Source of the DNA: Flavobacterium akiainvivens
GTDB lineage: Bacteria > Bacteroidota > Bacteroidia > Flavobacteriales > Flavobacteriaceae
DNA: 64,000 nucleotides
Assembly: GCF_001278115.1 (NCBI RefSeq)
Contig: NZ_LIYD01000005.1
Span: 790,924-854,923 of the forward strand
Direction: 5' to 3'
Shown here: positions 7,596-15,267 of the stretch, one piece after another
Position numbering within the stretch: position 1 is the first letter of the stretch
Layout: each line of letters begins with the position of its first letter
Position numbers and translations under genes: made by a program
Notes under the pieces: generated by a model
The model's database searches: none
What the model was told of the DNA's origin: nothing
Seen by the model: only the letters and a program-made list of their open reading frames with translations

Positions 7596-9290
7596 ATGGA
7601 ACAAAACAACCAAAGCAGGAGGAGCTTCCTGAAAAAATCATTATGGGCAACCGGTGCCATTATTATAGCGCCAAACTTTATAAGCTGCAGCGATGATGAT
7701 AACACCGCACTGGGGGTAAACCCATCGGGTTTTAGCAACCAACACTTTAACGAAGGGGTAGCCAGTTTTGACCCCACAAGCTCATCGGTAACCATCTGGA
7801 CACGCTACAACCGCTATAATGCAGAAGTAATATGGGAAGTTTCTACAAGCCAAAGCTTTGATAGTATAGTAAGGACAGGCACTATAGTAACTAACCCTGA
7901 AAGGGATTACACCACTGCCATTGAACTTACCGGCCTAGATGCTGCGCAAACACTGTACTACCGCTTTATGTGTGCGGTTGATAAAACCGTATCGGTAACC
8001 GGCGAGACTATTACGCTGCCGCAGGACCCATCATCTATAAAACTGGCAGTATGCTCGTGCTCTAACTTCCAGGCAGGATATTTTAACGTGTATGAAGCCA
8101 TGGCAGAATCTGATGCTGATGTTATTGTGCACCTGGGCGACTACCTGTATGAATATGGTGCTGGCGAATATGGTACATCGCCTGAAAACGAAGGGCTAAA
8201 CAGGCAGCACAAACCGGAGCATGAAATGGTTTCGCTTGACGATTACAGGATGCGCTACCGCCAGTACAGGGGCGATGCACAATTGCAGCTTGCCCACCAG
8301 AAAAAACCTTTTATATGCGTGTGGGATGACCACGAAATTGCCAACGATGCCTACATAGATGGCGCTGAAAACCACACTGAAGCCACCGAAGGCAGCTGGG
8401 AAGTACGCAAGCAAAACGCACTTAAGGCGTACAGCGAATTTATTCCGTTTTCAAGGGCAGATGAAAACAACAACTCGCTTATATACCGTAGTATAAAAAT
8501 AGGCAGCCTTGTAAACCTTATAATGCTCGATACCCGCGTTATAGCCCGTAGTGAGCAACTGGTTATAACCAATTACTTTACCCAGACCGGCTTTGATGCC
8601 GCGGCGTTCCAGGCCGATTTGCTAAGCACACAGCGCACGCTTTTGGGTAACACTCAGCTTAGCTGGCTTGTAAACGAAATAGGCAGCAGCAATGCCACAT
8701 GGCAGGTACTGGGCCAGCAGATTTTAATGGGTAAAATGATGGTACCGGCAGAACTGCTGCTTGCTTTTGGGCAGCCGGGCTTTACTGCCATACTTACCGA
8801 GCTTGTTACCATTAAAATGAGGATGCTGAATAACGACCCAACGCTTACCCCACAGGAAATTGCCCGTATACAAACCGTGTTGCCATACAACCTTGATGCG
8901 TGGGACGGTTACCCGGTAGACCGCGAAATGCTGTATGCACAGCTTAACGGCAAAAAACTGGTTACCCTTGCGGGCGATACCCACAATGCATGGCACAACG
9001 TGCTTAAAGCGCAGGACGGTACCGAGGTAGGTGTAGAGTTTGCCACATCGAGCGTGTCGTCTCCGGGGTTTGAAACCTATCTGGGCGATGTGGATGCGGC
9101 TACCATAGCGGCTTTCCAGCAGAGTATGGTACTGCTTGTAGACGGCCTTTCTTATTTTGATGCTTCAAGAAGGGGCTATATTATGGCTACGTTTACACAA
9201 ACCAATGTAACATCTGAATGGGTGTTTGTAGACACTATCCTGTCACGGACATTTACTGCGCAAACCGGCCACTCTGTGGTATATTCATAA
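7596..9290 (+). CDS. PhoD-like alkaline phosphatase, Tat-exported
   Basis: This 564-residue phosphodiesterase/phosphatase carries a twin-arginine signal (SRRSFLKKSLWATGA) followed by a Cys in NFISCSDDD, so it may be an exported lipoprotein. The PhoD N-terminal domain shows DPTSSSVTIWTRY. The metallophosphatase core shows VHLGDYLYEYG, WDDHEIANDAY and GDTHNAWHN, which carry the metal ligands. It should release phosphate from phosphoesters outside the cytoplasm. A start ten codons upstream is possible, but the ATG at 7596 puts the Tat motif at the right distance. A bidirectional terminator follows. Confidence 0.92.
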   Translation: MEQNNQSRRSFLKKSLWATGAIIIAPNFISCSDDDNTALGVNPSGFSNQHFNEGVASFDPTSSSVTIWTRYNRYNAEVIWEVSTSQSFDSIVRTGTIVTNPERDYTTAIELTGLDAAQTLYYRFMCAVDKTVSVTGETITLPQDPSSIKLAVCSCSNFQAGYFNVYEAMAESDADVIVHLGDYLYEYGAGEYGTSPENEGLNRQHKPEHEMVSLDDYRMRYRQYRGDAQLQLAHQKKPFICVWDDHEIANDAYIDGAENHTEATEGSWEVRKQNALKAYSEFIPFSRADENNNSLIYRSIKIGSLVNLIMLDTRVIARSEQLVITNYFTQTGFDAAAFQADLLSTQRTLLGNTQLSWLVNEIGSSNATWQVLGQQILMGKMMVPAELLLAFGQPGFTAILTELVTIKMRMLNNDPTLTPQEIARIQTVLPYNLDAWDGYPVDREMLYAQLNGKKLVTLAGDTHNAWHNVLKAQDGTEVGVEFATSSVSSPGFETYLGDVDAATIAAFQQSMVLLVDGLSYFDASRRGYIMATFTQTNVTSEWVFVDTILSRTFTAQTGHSVVYS

Positions 9291-9310
9291 TACCGTTTTG
9301 TTTAAAACAA

Positions 9311-9345
9311 ATACCCCGCTCCTGAAAAGGGCGGGGTATTTTATT
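9311..9345. terminator. bidirectional intrinsic terminator
   Basis: A 9-bp stem, ATACCCCGC/GCGGGGTAT, with a T-rich 3' flank sits between the convergent phoD-like and TPR genes. Confidence 0.85.
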
Positions 9346-9361
9346 TTATAACAAATTAAGC

Positions 9362-10612
9362 TTAACGGTTTGTTTTACTGATAATAAAATAGTTTGCCGC
9401 CAGCTGAAAGGCAAAAAACGCGAGGCTAAACAGAGCGGTGAGGCCGTTAAACAATTCGCCGCCGGCAAATGTTATGGCTATGGCGCCTATGCCCAGTGCC
9501 GCAAGTATAATGTTGTACAGTAAAAACAGGTGCTTAAACTTAGCAGGCATAAAAATATGGCTAACGGGCAGCATCATTAAAAAGCCAAATGCCCCAAGGA
9601 TAAGGTATTTATCGAGCCCGGTAATGGCAAAAAGGACAATCCCCACTACAAATACTGCAAAGCATGCGGCTATAAACTTAGAGGTAAGTTTTTCGCGCTT
9701 GTCTAAAAGATATTTGCCATAAGGGTGAAAACTCAGGAACAGGTTACCCACGGGCTCTATTATCCAGGTTGAAAAGGCAAGCATGGTAAGCAACACAACA
9801 ACAGGCAGCAGGTAAGGCTGCAGGGTAGGGCTGTTTTCGGCTAAGCCACGCAGCATTTTGGTAATAAAAAAGAAGCCTATTATAACACCCCACTGGTATT
9901 TAGAGGTAAGGTTCTGCATAAAGAACGAGTACTTTAAAAACAGCCTGTATATGGGGTTTCCTGCCTTTATGGCCTCGCTCATACCTGTTTGTGCATACTG
10001 GTAATTGGGGTTATTGAGCAGGGCTTCCTTAAAATGCTTGCGGGCCGTTTTATAATCGCCGTTTTCAAGTAACGACCACCCGTAGTTGGCATGGGTATAG
10101 TAATTGTTAGGGTCTTCGCGCAGTGCACCCTCTATGGTAGCAAACGATTCCTCGGGCCTTTTAAGCTTTATGAGCGTGTTGCTGCGGGTGTTAAGCGCAA
10201 AAAGGTTTTCCGGGTCAAGCTCAAGCGCCTTATCGGCCGATTGAAGCGCTTCATCATATTGCTTACGCGAAAGCTGTATGGCAGCCAGTAGTGCAAAACA
10301 ATCAGCATCAGACGGGTCGAGCGAAATGGCCTGTTTTACATAGCGCTCCGCACCCTGAAAATCATCTTCAGAAAGGCATACGCGCGATTTTAAGTAAAAC
10401 AGGTAAGAATTATCAGGTTCGGAGGCAATGGCCCTGTCTACCGCTGTTTTAGCCACGTCAACCTTATCCAGTTGCAGGCTTACTTCTGCCAGTAACGAAA
10501 GGAGGTAAATATCTGAAGCATCAAGGCTAAGCATATCCTTAATAAGTACTTCGGCGTCATTATACCTGCCCTGGCCCATAAGCAAATGAACCCTTGAAAG
10601 TTGTTCTGACAT
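9362..10612 (-). CDS. TPR protein with C-terminal membrane domain
   Basis: The first 230 or so residues of this 416-residue protein are tandem tetratricopeptide repeats, recognisable from recurring AxxLxP/LDP spacing (for example ALELDPENLFALNTR). The rest is a membrane domain with about five or six hydrophobic segments. Its start overlaps the stop of the upstream AAA+ gene in a TAATG arrangement, so the two are translationally coupled. It probably anchors or scaffolds a complex at the membrane with the AAA+ protein. This is inference from context, and no enzymatic motif is seen. Confidence 0.85.
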   Translation of the reverse strand: MSEQLSRVHLLMGQGRYNDAEVLIKDMLSLDASDIYLLSLLAEVSLQLDKVDVAKTAVDRAIASEPDNSYLFYLKSRVCLSEDDFQGAERYVKQAISLDPSDADCFALLAAIQLSRKQYDEALQSADKALELDPENLFALNTRSNTLIKLKRPEESFATIEGALREDPNNYYTHANYGWSLLENGDYKTARKHFKEALLNNPNYQYAQTGMSEAIKAGNPIYRLFLKYSFFMQNLTSKYQWGVIIGFFFITKMLRGLAENSPTLQPYLLPVVVLLTMLAFSTWIIEPVGNLFLSFHPYGKYLLDKREKLTSKFIAACFAVFVVGIVLFAITGLDKYLILGAFGFLMMLPVSHIFMPAKFKHLFLLYNIILAALGIGAIAITFAGGELFNGLTALFSLAFFAFQLAANYFIISKTNR

Positions 10613-11925
10613 TATTTCTTGATTTTCAGGTAGGTTAGTATATCGTCATACAGGCCGGTATCATTTGCAAAGAGCGCAAAGTTTTTAGCCGTGGCAAACC
10701 ATTCCTGTGTGCTGGGTTTGTGCTTTTTAACTGCTTCAAGCAAATCTTTGGTAGATAGTGGCTTTGGTATACCGTCTACAAAAGCGGCCTCAAGCTTGGC
10801 TTCTATGGCAATATCAATAATGGCATCAATATCAGCGCCGCTGTAGTGCTCCGTTTTTTTAGCCACCTGCCTGTAATCAATATCTTCGGCGGGCTTGCTT
10901 TGCAGTTTAAGGCGCAGTATGGCCTCACGCGTTTCCTGGTCGGGTGGCGGAATAAAGATAATACGGTCAAAACGCCCCGGCCTGCGGAAAGCGGGGTCTA
11001 AATTCCACGGGGTGTTGGTAGCGCCCAGCACTAAAACTCCTTCGTTATTGCCTTCAATACCGTCAAGCTCCTGCAAAAACTGATTGATAAGGTGCCTGCC
11101 CGATGATTGTTTCATATCGCTGCGGCTGGCGCCCAGGGCATCTATCTCATCTATAAACAGTACACACGGGTTGTTGTGGCGTGCCAGCTCAAAAATTTCG
11201 TGCAGGTTTTTTTCGCTGCTGCCTATCCACATATCTAAGATATCGTTAAGCCCTACGCTCAAAAATTTAGAGTTAACCTGGCCGGCTGTGGCTTTGGCTA
11301 TAAAGGTCTTACCACATCCGGGAGGGCCATACAGTAATATGCCGCCACCCGCTTTTTTGCCATACGCCTTGTAGAGGTCGGCGTGCTGTAGGGGTTTTAT
11401 AATTTTAAGGTCAATTTCTTTTTTAACGTGCTCCATGCCGCCCACATCGCTAAAGGTAACCGATGGTTTTTCCAGAAAACGCGAATCTACTTCATCATCA
11501 CCATCACCATCCTGCTCTGTATATCCTACGCGAGAACGAAGCTGGCTGTCAAGTTCTTCGTTAGCATAGCCGGGGTTAAGCTGCAATACCTTTTGGTATA
11601 CCTCAATAGCTTTGCCCATGGCGTTTTCTTTTATAAGGGCGCGGGTGTAAAGTACAAGCGTATCAACATCGTGCCTGCCGCTTTCTATAAGCTCTTCAAG
11701 TATAACGTTGCACGCCGAATAGCTGCCCTTAGCATAATATATTCTGGCAAGGCCCAGTGTGGCGCGGGTGTCATTTGAAGCCTGGAGAATAATGCGGTAT
11801 TCGTGTTCGGCTTCGTCAAAACGGTTGAGGGTTAGTAAATTATCGGCTAATAAAAACCGGAGCGGAATGTTTTCGGGAGAATATTTTAGCGCTTCCTTAA
11901 GGCTTTCAATATTACTGTTGTCCAT
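10612..11925 (-). CDS. TPR-AAA+ ATPase
   Basis: Residues 1-125 of this 437-residue protein are TPR-like helices. Residues 155-400 are a classic AAA+ module with Walker A GPPGCGKT (200-207), Walker B VLFIDE (255-260), and the Arg-finger region FRRPGRFDR (about 314). It resembles the Cdc48/FtsH-type AAA core but has no protease domain or transmembrane segment. It is the first gene of a pair with a membrane TPR protein, and both share TPRs. A chaperone or remodelling role on a membrane-linked substrate is inferred. No substrate can be named. Confidence 0.88.
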   Translation of the reverse strand: MDNSNIESLKEALKYSPENIPLRFLLADNLLTLNRFDEAEHEYRIILQASNDTRATLGLARIYYAKGSYSACNVILEELIESGRHDVDTLVLYTRALIKENAMGKAIEVYQKVLQLNPGYANEELDSQLRSRVGYTEQDGDGDDEVDSRFLEKPSVTFSDVGGMEHVKKEIDLKIIKPLQHADLYKAYGKKAGGGILLYGPPGCGKTFIAKATAGQVNSKFLSVGLNDILDMWIGSSEKNLHEIFELARHNNPCVLFIDEIDALGASRSDMKQSSGRHLINQFLQELDGIEGNNEGVLVLGATNTPWNLDPAFRRPGRFDRIIFIPPPDQETREAILRLKLQSKPAEDIDYRQVAKKTEHYSGADIDAIIDIAIEAKLEAAFVDGIPKPLSTKDLLEAVKKHKPSTQEWFATAKNFALFANDTGLYDDILTYLKIKK

Positions 11926-12107
11926 AACGGGCGTAAGTATTTGTGATTATTGGTTTATAAAGCACCAAATTAGCCAATAATTGTTGATTGTACACGTGGC
12001 AGTGCCGTTTTTTTATAACGGCAGCGGGTAGCATAAAAGAATACTGTTGTTTTAAAATTTACAGTATTTTAGCAGGAATTTACCCAAGCTTTCTAAAGCC
12101 TGATTTT

Positions 12108-12986
12108 ATGAAGAAGTTTTTTACCCTTTTACTGCTGTTTATACTTTCGCAAAATGCTTTTTGCCAGACCGATAGCCTTACCGTAACCTATGCCGACACG
12201 CTGCCGCCCAAAACCATATGGCAGAATTTTAAATATGATGCCGGTAGTGTGGGAGGGGGCTTTTTGCATGCGCTGAGCCAGCCTGTGCGCTGGAAACGCG
12301 ATGACCTGTATAAATTTGCAGGTACCGTGGCGGCTATAGGCATTTTGTATACAGTAGACGAAGAAACCAGCCGTTGGTTCCGTAAGCAGGAGGAAGGAGC
12401 GCCCAGCCTTTTAAAAGACTTTGGGTGGTATTTTGGCAGCCCGCAAAACAACTATGGCATTACCGGCAGTGTGTACCTGGTGGGGCTTTTTACCAACCAC
12501 GAAAAGCTGCGCCGCACGGGTGTGCTCATGATAACATCAGCCAGTGTATCGGGGTTTATACAGCAGGCAACCAAATCATTAACAGGAAGAGCCAGGCCTG
12601 AGACGGGTTATGGGCACGACCATTTCCGTCCGTTTGGGGGCGATGCCGGTTACCGTTCGTTTCCATCTGGCCATACGGTGCTGGCGGTTACAACCATGTA
12701 TTCGTTAAGCAAGCAGTTTGAAAGCCCGTGGCTAAAAGGCGCGTGCTGGGCTGTGGGAGCAATACCGCCGGTTACAAGGCTTTGGAAAGGCGCACACTGG
12801 CTTACAGATGTGGTGCTGAGCGGTATTATTAGCGTGGCGGTGGTAGAAAGCGTTGATACCTATCTGGACCGCCAGCGCGATTATGGGGCTAAAAAAGATT
12901 TCCCCGGAGACCAAAGCCCACTTAAAAAAATAAGCTGGAGCCTGCGCGCCGGGGTAAGTACTGTGGGTATTGTTGGGGTGTTTTAA
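12108..12986 (+). CDS. PAP2-family phosphatase
   Basis: This 292-residue protein has an N-terminal signal peptide (MKKFFTLLLLFILSQNAFCQ). The PAP2 signature appears in order: KSLTGRARP, SFPSGHTVLA, and RLWKGAHWLTDVV. These supply the Lys/Arg, His and Arg/His/Asp residues of the acid-phosphatase superfamily. Substrates are likely lipid phosphates or undecaprenyl diphosphate on the periplasmic face. An in-frame upstream extension of 40 residues exists, but the ATG at 12108 gives a proper signal peptide and is chosen. It is transcribed alone. Confidence 0.88.
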   Translation: MKKFFTLLLLFILSQNAFCQTDSLTVTYADTLPPKTIWQNFKYDAGSVGGGFLHALSQPVRWKRDDLYKFAGTVAAIGILYTVDEETSRWFRKQEEGAPSLLKDFGWYFGSPQNNYGITGSVYLVGLFTNHEKLRRTGVLMITSASVSGFIQQATKSLTGRARPETGYGHDHFRPFGGDAGYRSFPSGHTVLAVTTMYSLSKQFESPWLKGACWAVGAIPPVTRLWKGAHWLTDVVLSGIISVAVVESVDTYLDRQRDYGAKKDFPGDQSPLKKISWSLRAGVSTVGIVGVF

Positions 12987-13001
12987 TTATCAGTATTGCA
13001 G

Positions 13002-13028
13002 TTAACCTTTTCATTATGATAAGGTTAA
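13002..13028 (+). terminator. weak hairpin after the PAP2 gene
   Basis: An 8-bp inverted repeat TTAACCTT/AAGGTTAA follows the PAP2 stop by 15 bases. It has no strong T-run, so a terminator role is tentative. Confidence 0.35.
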
Positions 13029-13119
13029 AGTTAATATCGCGACTCGTAAAACACTTAAAATCAATGATTTGAAAATATGGTTTTGTTTTTGGATACAGAT
13101 ATTCAAAAATTAAAAAACC

Positions 13120-13269
13120 ATGATACTTTTAGATCCTTCCGAACGACAAAGAAGATGTAAATTAAGAAAGCTTACAGCAGCTAAAAAGGACTACAAACTA
13201 ATGTGGCTTTTGGTAACTGCTGTAAGCTTTGTTTTTGTATTTGGTGCTATAATGAAAGTGGTAAGCTAA
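13120..13269 (+). CDS. small single-pass membrane protein (49 aa)
   Basis: This reading frame has a charged N-terminus (PSERQRRCKLRKL), then one hydrophobic segment (MWLLVTAVSFVFVFGAIM) and a very short C-terminus. It looks like a genuine small inner-membrane protein. The last four bases overlap the stop of the convergent phnA-like gene. Function is unknown. A polypurine stretch lies a few bases before the ATG, but no strong Shine-Dalgarno is seen. Confidence 0.5.
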   Translation: MILLDPSERQRRCKLRKLTAAKKDYKLMWLLVTAVSFVFVFGAIMKVVS

Positions 13270-13850
13270 GCCTGCTTTTTAACGTACTTAGTTAATATTA
13301 CAATCAGTTGGCCGTCTATTTTGCCTTCAATTTGCTCGTGGTTGTCGTGCACCAGGCGTATGTTGCGCACTGCGGTGCCCACTTTGGCGTTAAGCGACGA
13401 ACCTTTTACATCTAAATCTTTTATCAGCGTAACGGTATCGCCCTGTTGCAGTATGTTGCCGTTGCTGTCTTTATGGAAATTTACACCGGCATCGGCAGTA
13501 TGGTCGCCGGTGGCTTTTGCGTATTCTAAAAGCTCATCGTCAAGGTACATCATGTCGAGGTTATCGGCTGCCCAGCCTTCATCGCGAAAACGGTTCAGCA
13601 TGCGCCATGACACCACCTGAACGGCGGGTACTTCGCTCCACATGCTGGTGGGCAGTATGTTTTGCCAAAAGGCGCTATCGGGCTCTTCTTTCTTTTCAAT
13701 CTGCGCCAGGCATTTGGCATCTATGTATATAAAACCGTCGGCGCCCAGATTGCGGGCAGGCGGCACTTCATAAACGGTAAGGTTGCCGGTTGCACCACTA
13801 AGTTCGCACTGGTTGTTGCTGCGCTCCTGCAGCTGTTGTTCTATGGTCAT
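13266..13850 (-). CDS. PhnA-domain protein (YjdM-like)
   Basis: This 194-residue protein has the PhnA domain at its C-terminus: DSNGNILQQGDTVTLIKDLDVKGSS, the SH3-like half, with the end GKIDGQLIVILTKYVKK. The N-terminal region with CELSGATGNLTVYEV resembles the zinc-ribbon half, but lacks the full set of Cys pairs. The family name comes from phosphonate loci, yet its biochemical role is not established. The start at 13850 (MTIEQQLQERS) is preferred over one nine codons upstream. It stands alone between convergent and divergent genes. Confidence 0.85.
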   Translation of the reverse strand: MTIEQQLQERSNNQCELSGATGNLTVYEVPPARNLGADGFIYIDAKCLAQIEKKEEPDSAFWQNILPTSMWSEVPAVQVVSWRMLNRFRDEGWAADNLDMMYLDDELLEYAKATGDHTADAGVNFHKDSNGNILQQGDTVTLIKDLDVKGSSLNAKVGTAVRNIRLVHDNHEQIEGKIDGQLIVILTKYVKKQA

Positions 13851-13889
13851 TGTGAAAGGTGTGTTTAGAGGGTGCAAAGATAGGGTTTT

Positions 13890-13915
13890 TCAGGTAGCAG
13901 ATGGCAGGTAGCAGT
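13890..13915. repeat. single arm of AGCAGATGGCAG repeat family
   Basis: GTAGCAGATGGCAGGTAGCAG between the phnA-like and GIDE-like genes is one arm of the element seen at 4976-5050 and 34129-34175. No mirrored arm is seen here. Confidence 0.55.
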
Positions 13916-13964
13916 GGGGCAGCTATAAAAAACTATTGCTATATTGCGGCAAAATTTTCCTTTT

Positions 13965-14648
13965 ATGTCCCGCCATACTTTTGACAACCTGAGTACCACA
14001 CAGTTTATTATTTTAGTAGCCGTTTTAGTAGGTATTATTGCATTAGCATCAACTTTTAGCAGTAAGGCTATTGTGCGCCGCAGGCTTAAAAAAGGCACTT
14101 TACGCAGGCTGGCTGACTTTAAAAGCGGTGAGACCGGCAAGGTAGTGGGTATAGTGGAGTTTGTTGACGAACCCCTTGAAGCACCACTATCCGGCCGTGA
14201 GTGCGCCTGGTATAATGTGCACATACTGGAAAGAGGCAACAAAAGTGCGCACACCATAGTACAGGAACAAAGAAAGGTTCGTTTTGTGCTGCGTGATGGC
14301 GATAAAGTGGCTTATATTGACAGCGATTATATTGAGAGCTATGTTGTAGAAGACCAGGAATACAACTCCGGTACGTTTAACGATGCCACCGAAAGGCTCG
14401 AAAACTACCTGAGGCAACACGGTCAAAAAAGCGAGGGTTTCCTTGGGATGAACAAAGGTATACGCTACGTAGAAGGTGTGCTTGAAAAAGGCGAAAGTGT
14501 AGCCATACTGGGCGAAGGGCATTGGCGTGATGCTGAATCGGTTGGGTTGCCAAAAGAGTATGGTATGGTGCTTGCTATTACCCCGGCTGATGGTAAACCT
14601 GTATACTTAAGCGATGATACCGAGACTGTTGCCATGCATGGAGAATAG
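13965..14648 (+). CDS. GIDE-domain-like membrane-anchored protein
   Basis: This 227-residue protein has one N-terminal transmembrane helix (TTQFIILVAVLVGIIALAS) and a soluble domain resembling the GIDE/BAM domain found in mitochondrial E3 ligase MUL1-like proteins. Supporting features are the early VGIVEFVDEPLEAPLSGRECAWY and the later RYVEGVLEKGESVAILGEG. No RING finger is present, so ligase activity should not be assumed. It is likely a membrane-bound protein of unknown function. The start at 13965 is preferred over one seven codons upstream. Confidence 0.65.
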   Translation: MSRHTFDNLSTTQFIILVAVLVGIIALASTFSSKAIVRRRLKKGTLRRLADFKSGETGKVVGIVEFVDEPLEAPLSGRECAWYNVHILERGNKSAHTIVQEQRKVRFVLRDGDKVAYIDSDYIESYVVEDQEYNSGTFNDATERLENYLRQHGQKSEGFLGMNKGIRYVEGVLEKGESVAILGEGHWRDAESVGLPKEYGMVLAITPADGKPVYLSDDTETVAMHGE

Positions 14649-14649
14649 T

Positions 14650-14863
14650 GTTTAGATAACAGTTGGCAGTGAACCCACCCCGGCTTCGCCACCCCTCTGA
14701 GGGAGGGGAATGCTCACTCTGCTGTATTCTCCTGTGAGACAGATTCAATCTGTCTCTACTGTGCTTCGACAAGCTCAGCATGAATGTAAAAGAGATTCTT
14801 CCACTTCGCTGCGCTGCGGTCGGAATGACAAACTGCAACTGTTACCTGCTATCTGCCAACTAA
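14650..14863. repeat. composite dispersed intergenic element
   Basis: The gap is filled with repeat-type sequence. Arms ACAGTTGGCAG (left) and CTGCCAACT (right) enclose CCCTCTGAGGGAGGGG, a palindrome GAGACAGATTCAATCTGTCTC (about 14735-14755), the motif GCTTCGACAAGCTCAGC, and CTTCGCTGCGCTGCGG. Similar pieces occur at 6330-6360 and 42730-42760. No gene is seen here. Confidence 0.65.
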
Positions 14864-15199
14864 TTACTCCAACTCCATAGCCTGTATAAGGCCATCCCTT
14901 AAAGTATAAATGTGCTTTACGTTGCCGTTGAACAGCTCGGTACCGTCAAGGGATTTTACTATTTGGTGTACGGTTACTTCAAGGCGGCCGTTAGGTAATT
15001 CGGTTATGGCAACGGGGGTTACGTGCGGGTTTATTTCGCCCCACTGGCGGGTCCAGTATTCACGGATGGCATCGTGGCCGGTAACAAAATCGCCTTCAAA
15101 GGCTTTGGGCCAGCGCACATCAGGGCGCATGGTGGTTAGGGCGGTATCTATATCGCGGCTGTTAAAGGCGGCGTAAGCGGTGGTGATGAGGGGGTGCAT
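14864..15199 (-). CDS. NTF2-like/SnoaL family protein
   Basis: This 111-residue protein has the cone-shaped NTF2/SnoaL fold pattern: an N-terminal helix pair (HPLITTAYAAFNSRDIDTAL), the conserved W in RWPKAFEG, and an end with HIYTLRDGLIQAMELE. These proteins act as small enzymes or binding domains; no specific substrate can be inferred. It is a single-gene unit with a strong hairpin between it and the upstream AT-rich gene. Confidence 0.8.
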   Translation of the reverse strand: MHPLITTAYAAFNSRDIDTALTTMRPDVRWPKAFEGDFVTGHDAIREYWTRQWGEINPHVTPVAITELPNGRLEVTVHQIVKSLDGTELFNGNVKHIYTLRDGLIQAMELE

Positions 15200-15222
15200 G
15201 GGGTTTAGTTTTATGATTATAT

Positions 15223-15257
15223 AACAAATAACGCGGAATTACCCCGCGTTATTTGTT
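15223..15257 (-). terminator. strong hairpin after the 482-aa orphan gene
   Basis: Perfect 14-bp arms AACAAATAACGCGG/CCGCGTTATTTGTT enclose a 7-base loop, 10 bases beyond the stop of the minus-strand orphan. It lacks a long T-tract, but the stem strength suggests termination or mRNA 3'-end protection. Confidence 0.65.
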
Positions 15258-15267
15258 AATGATATGC

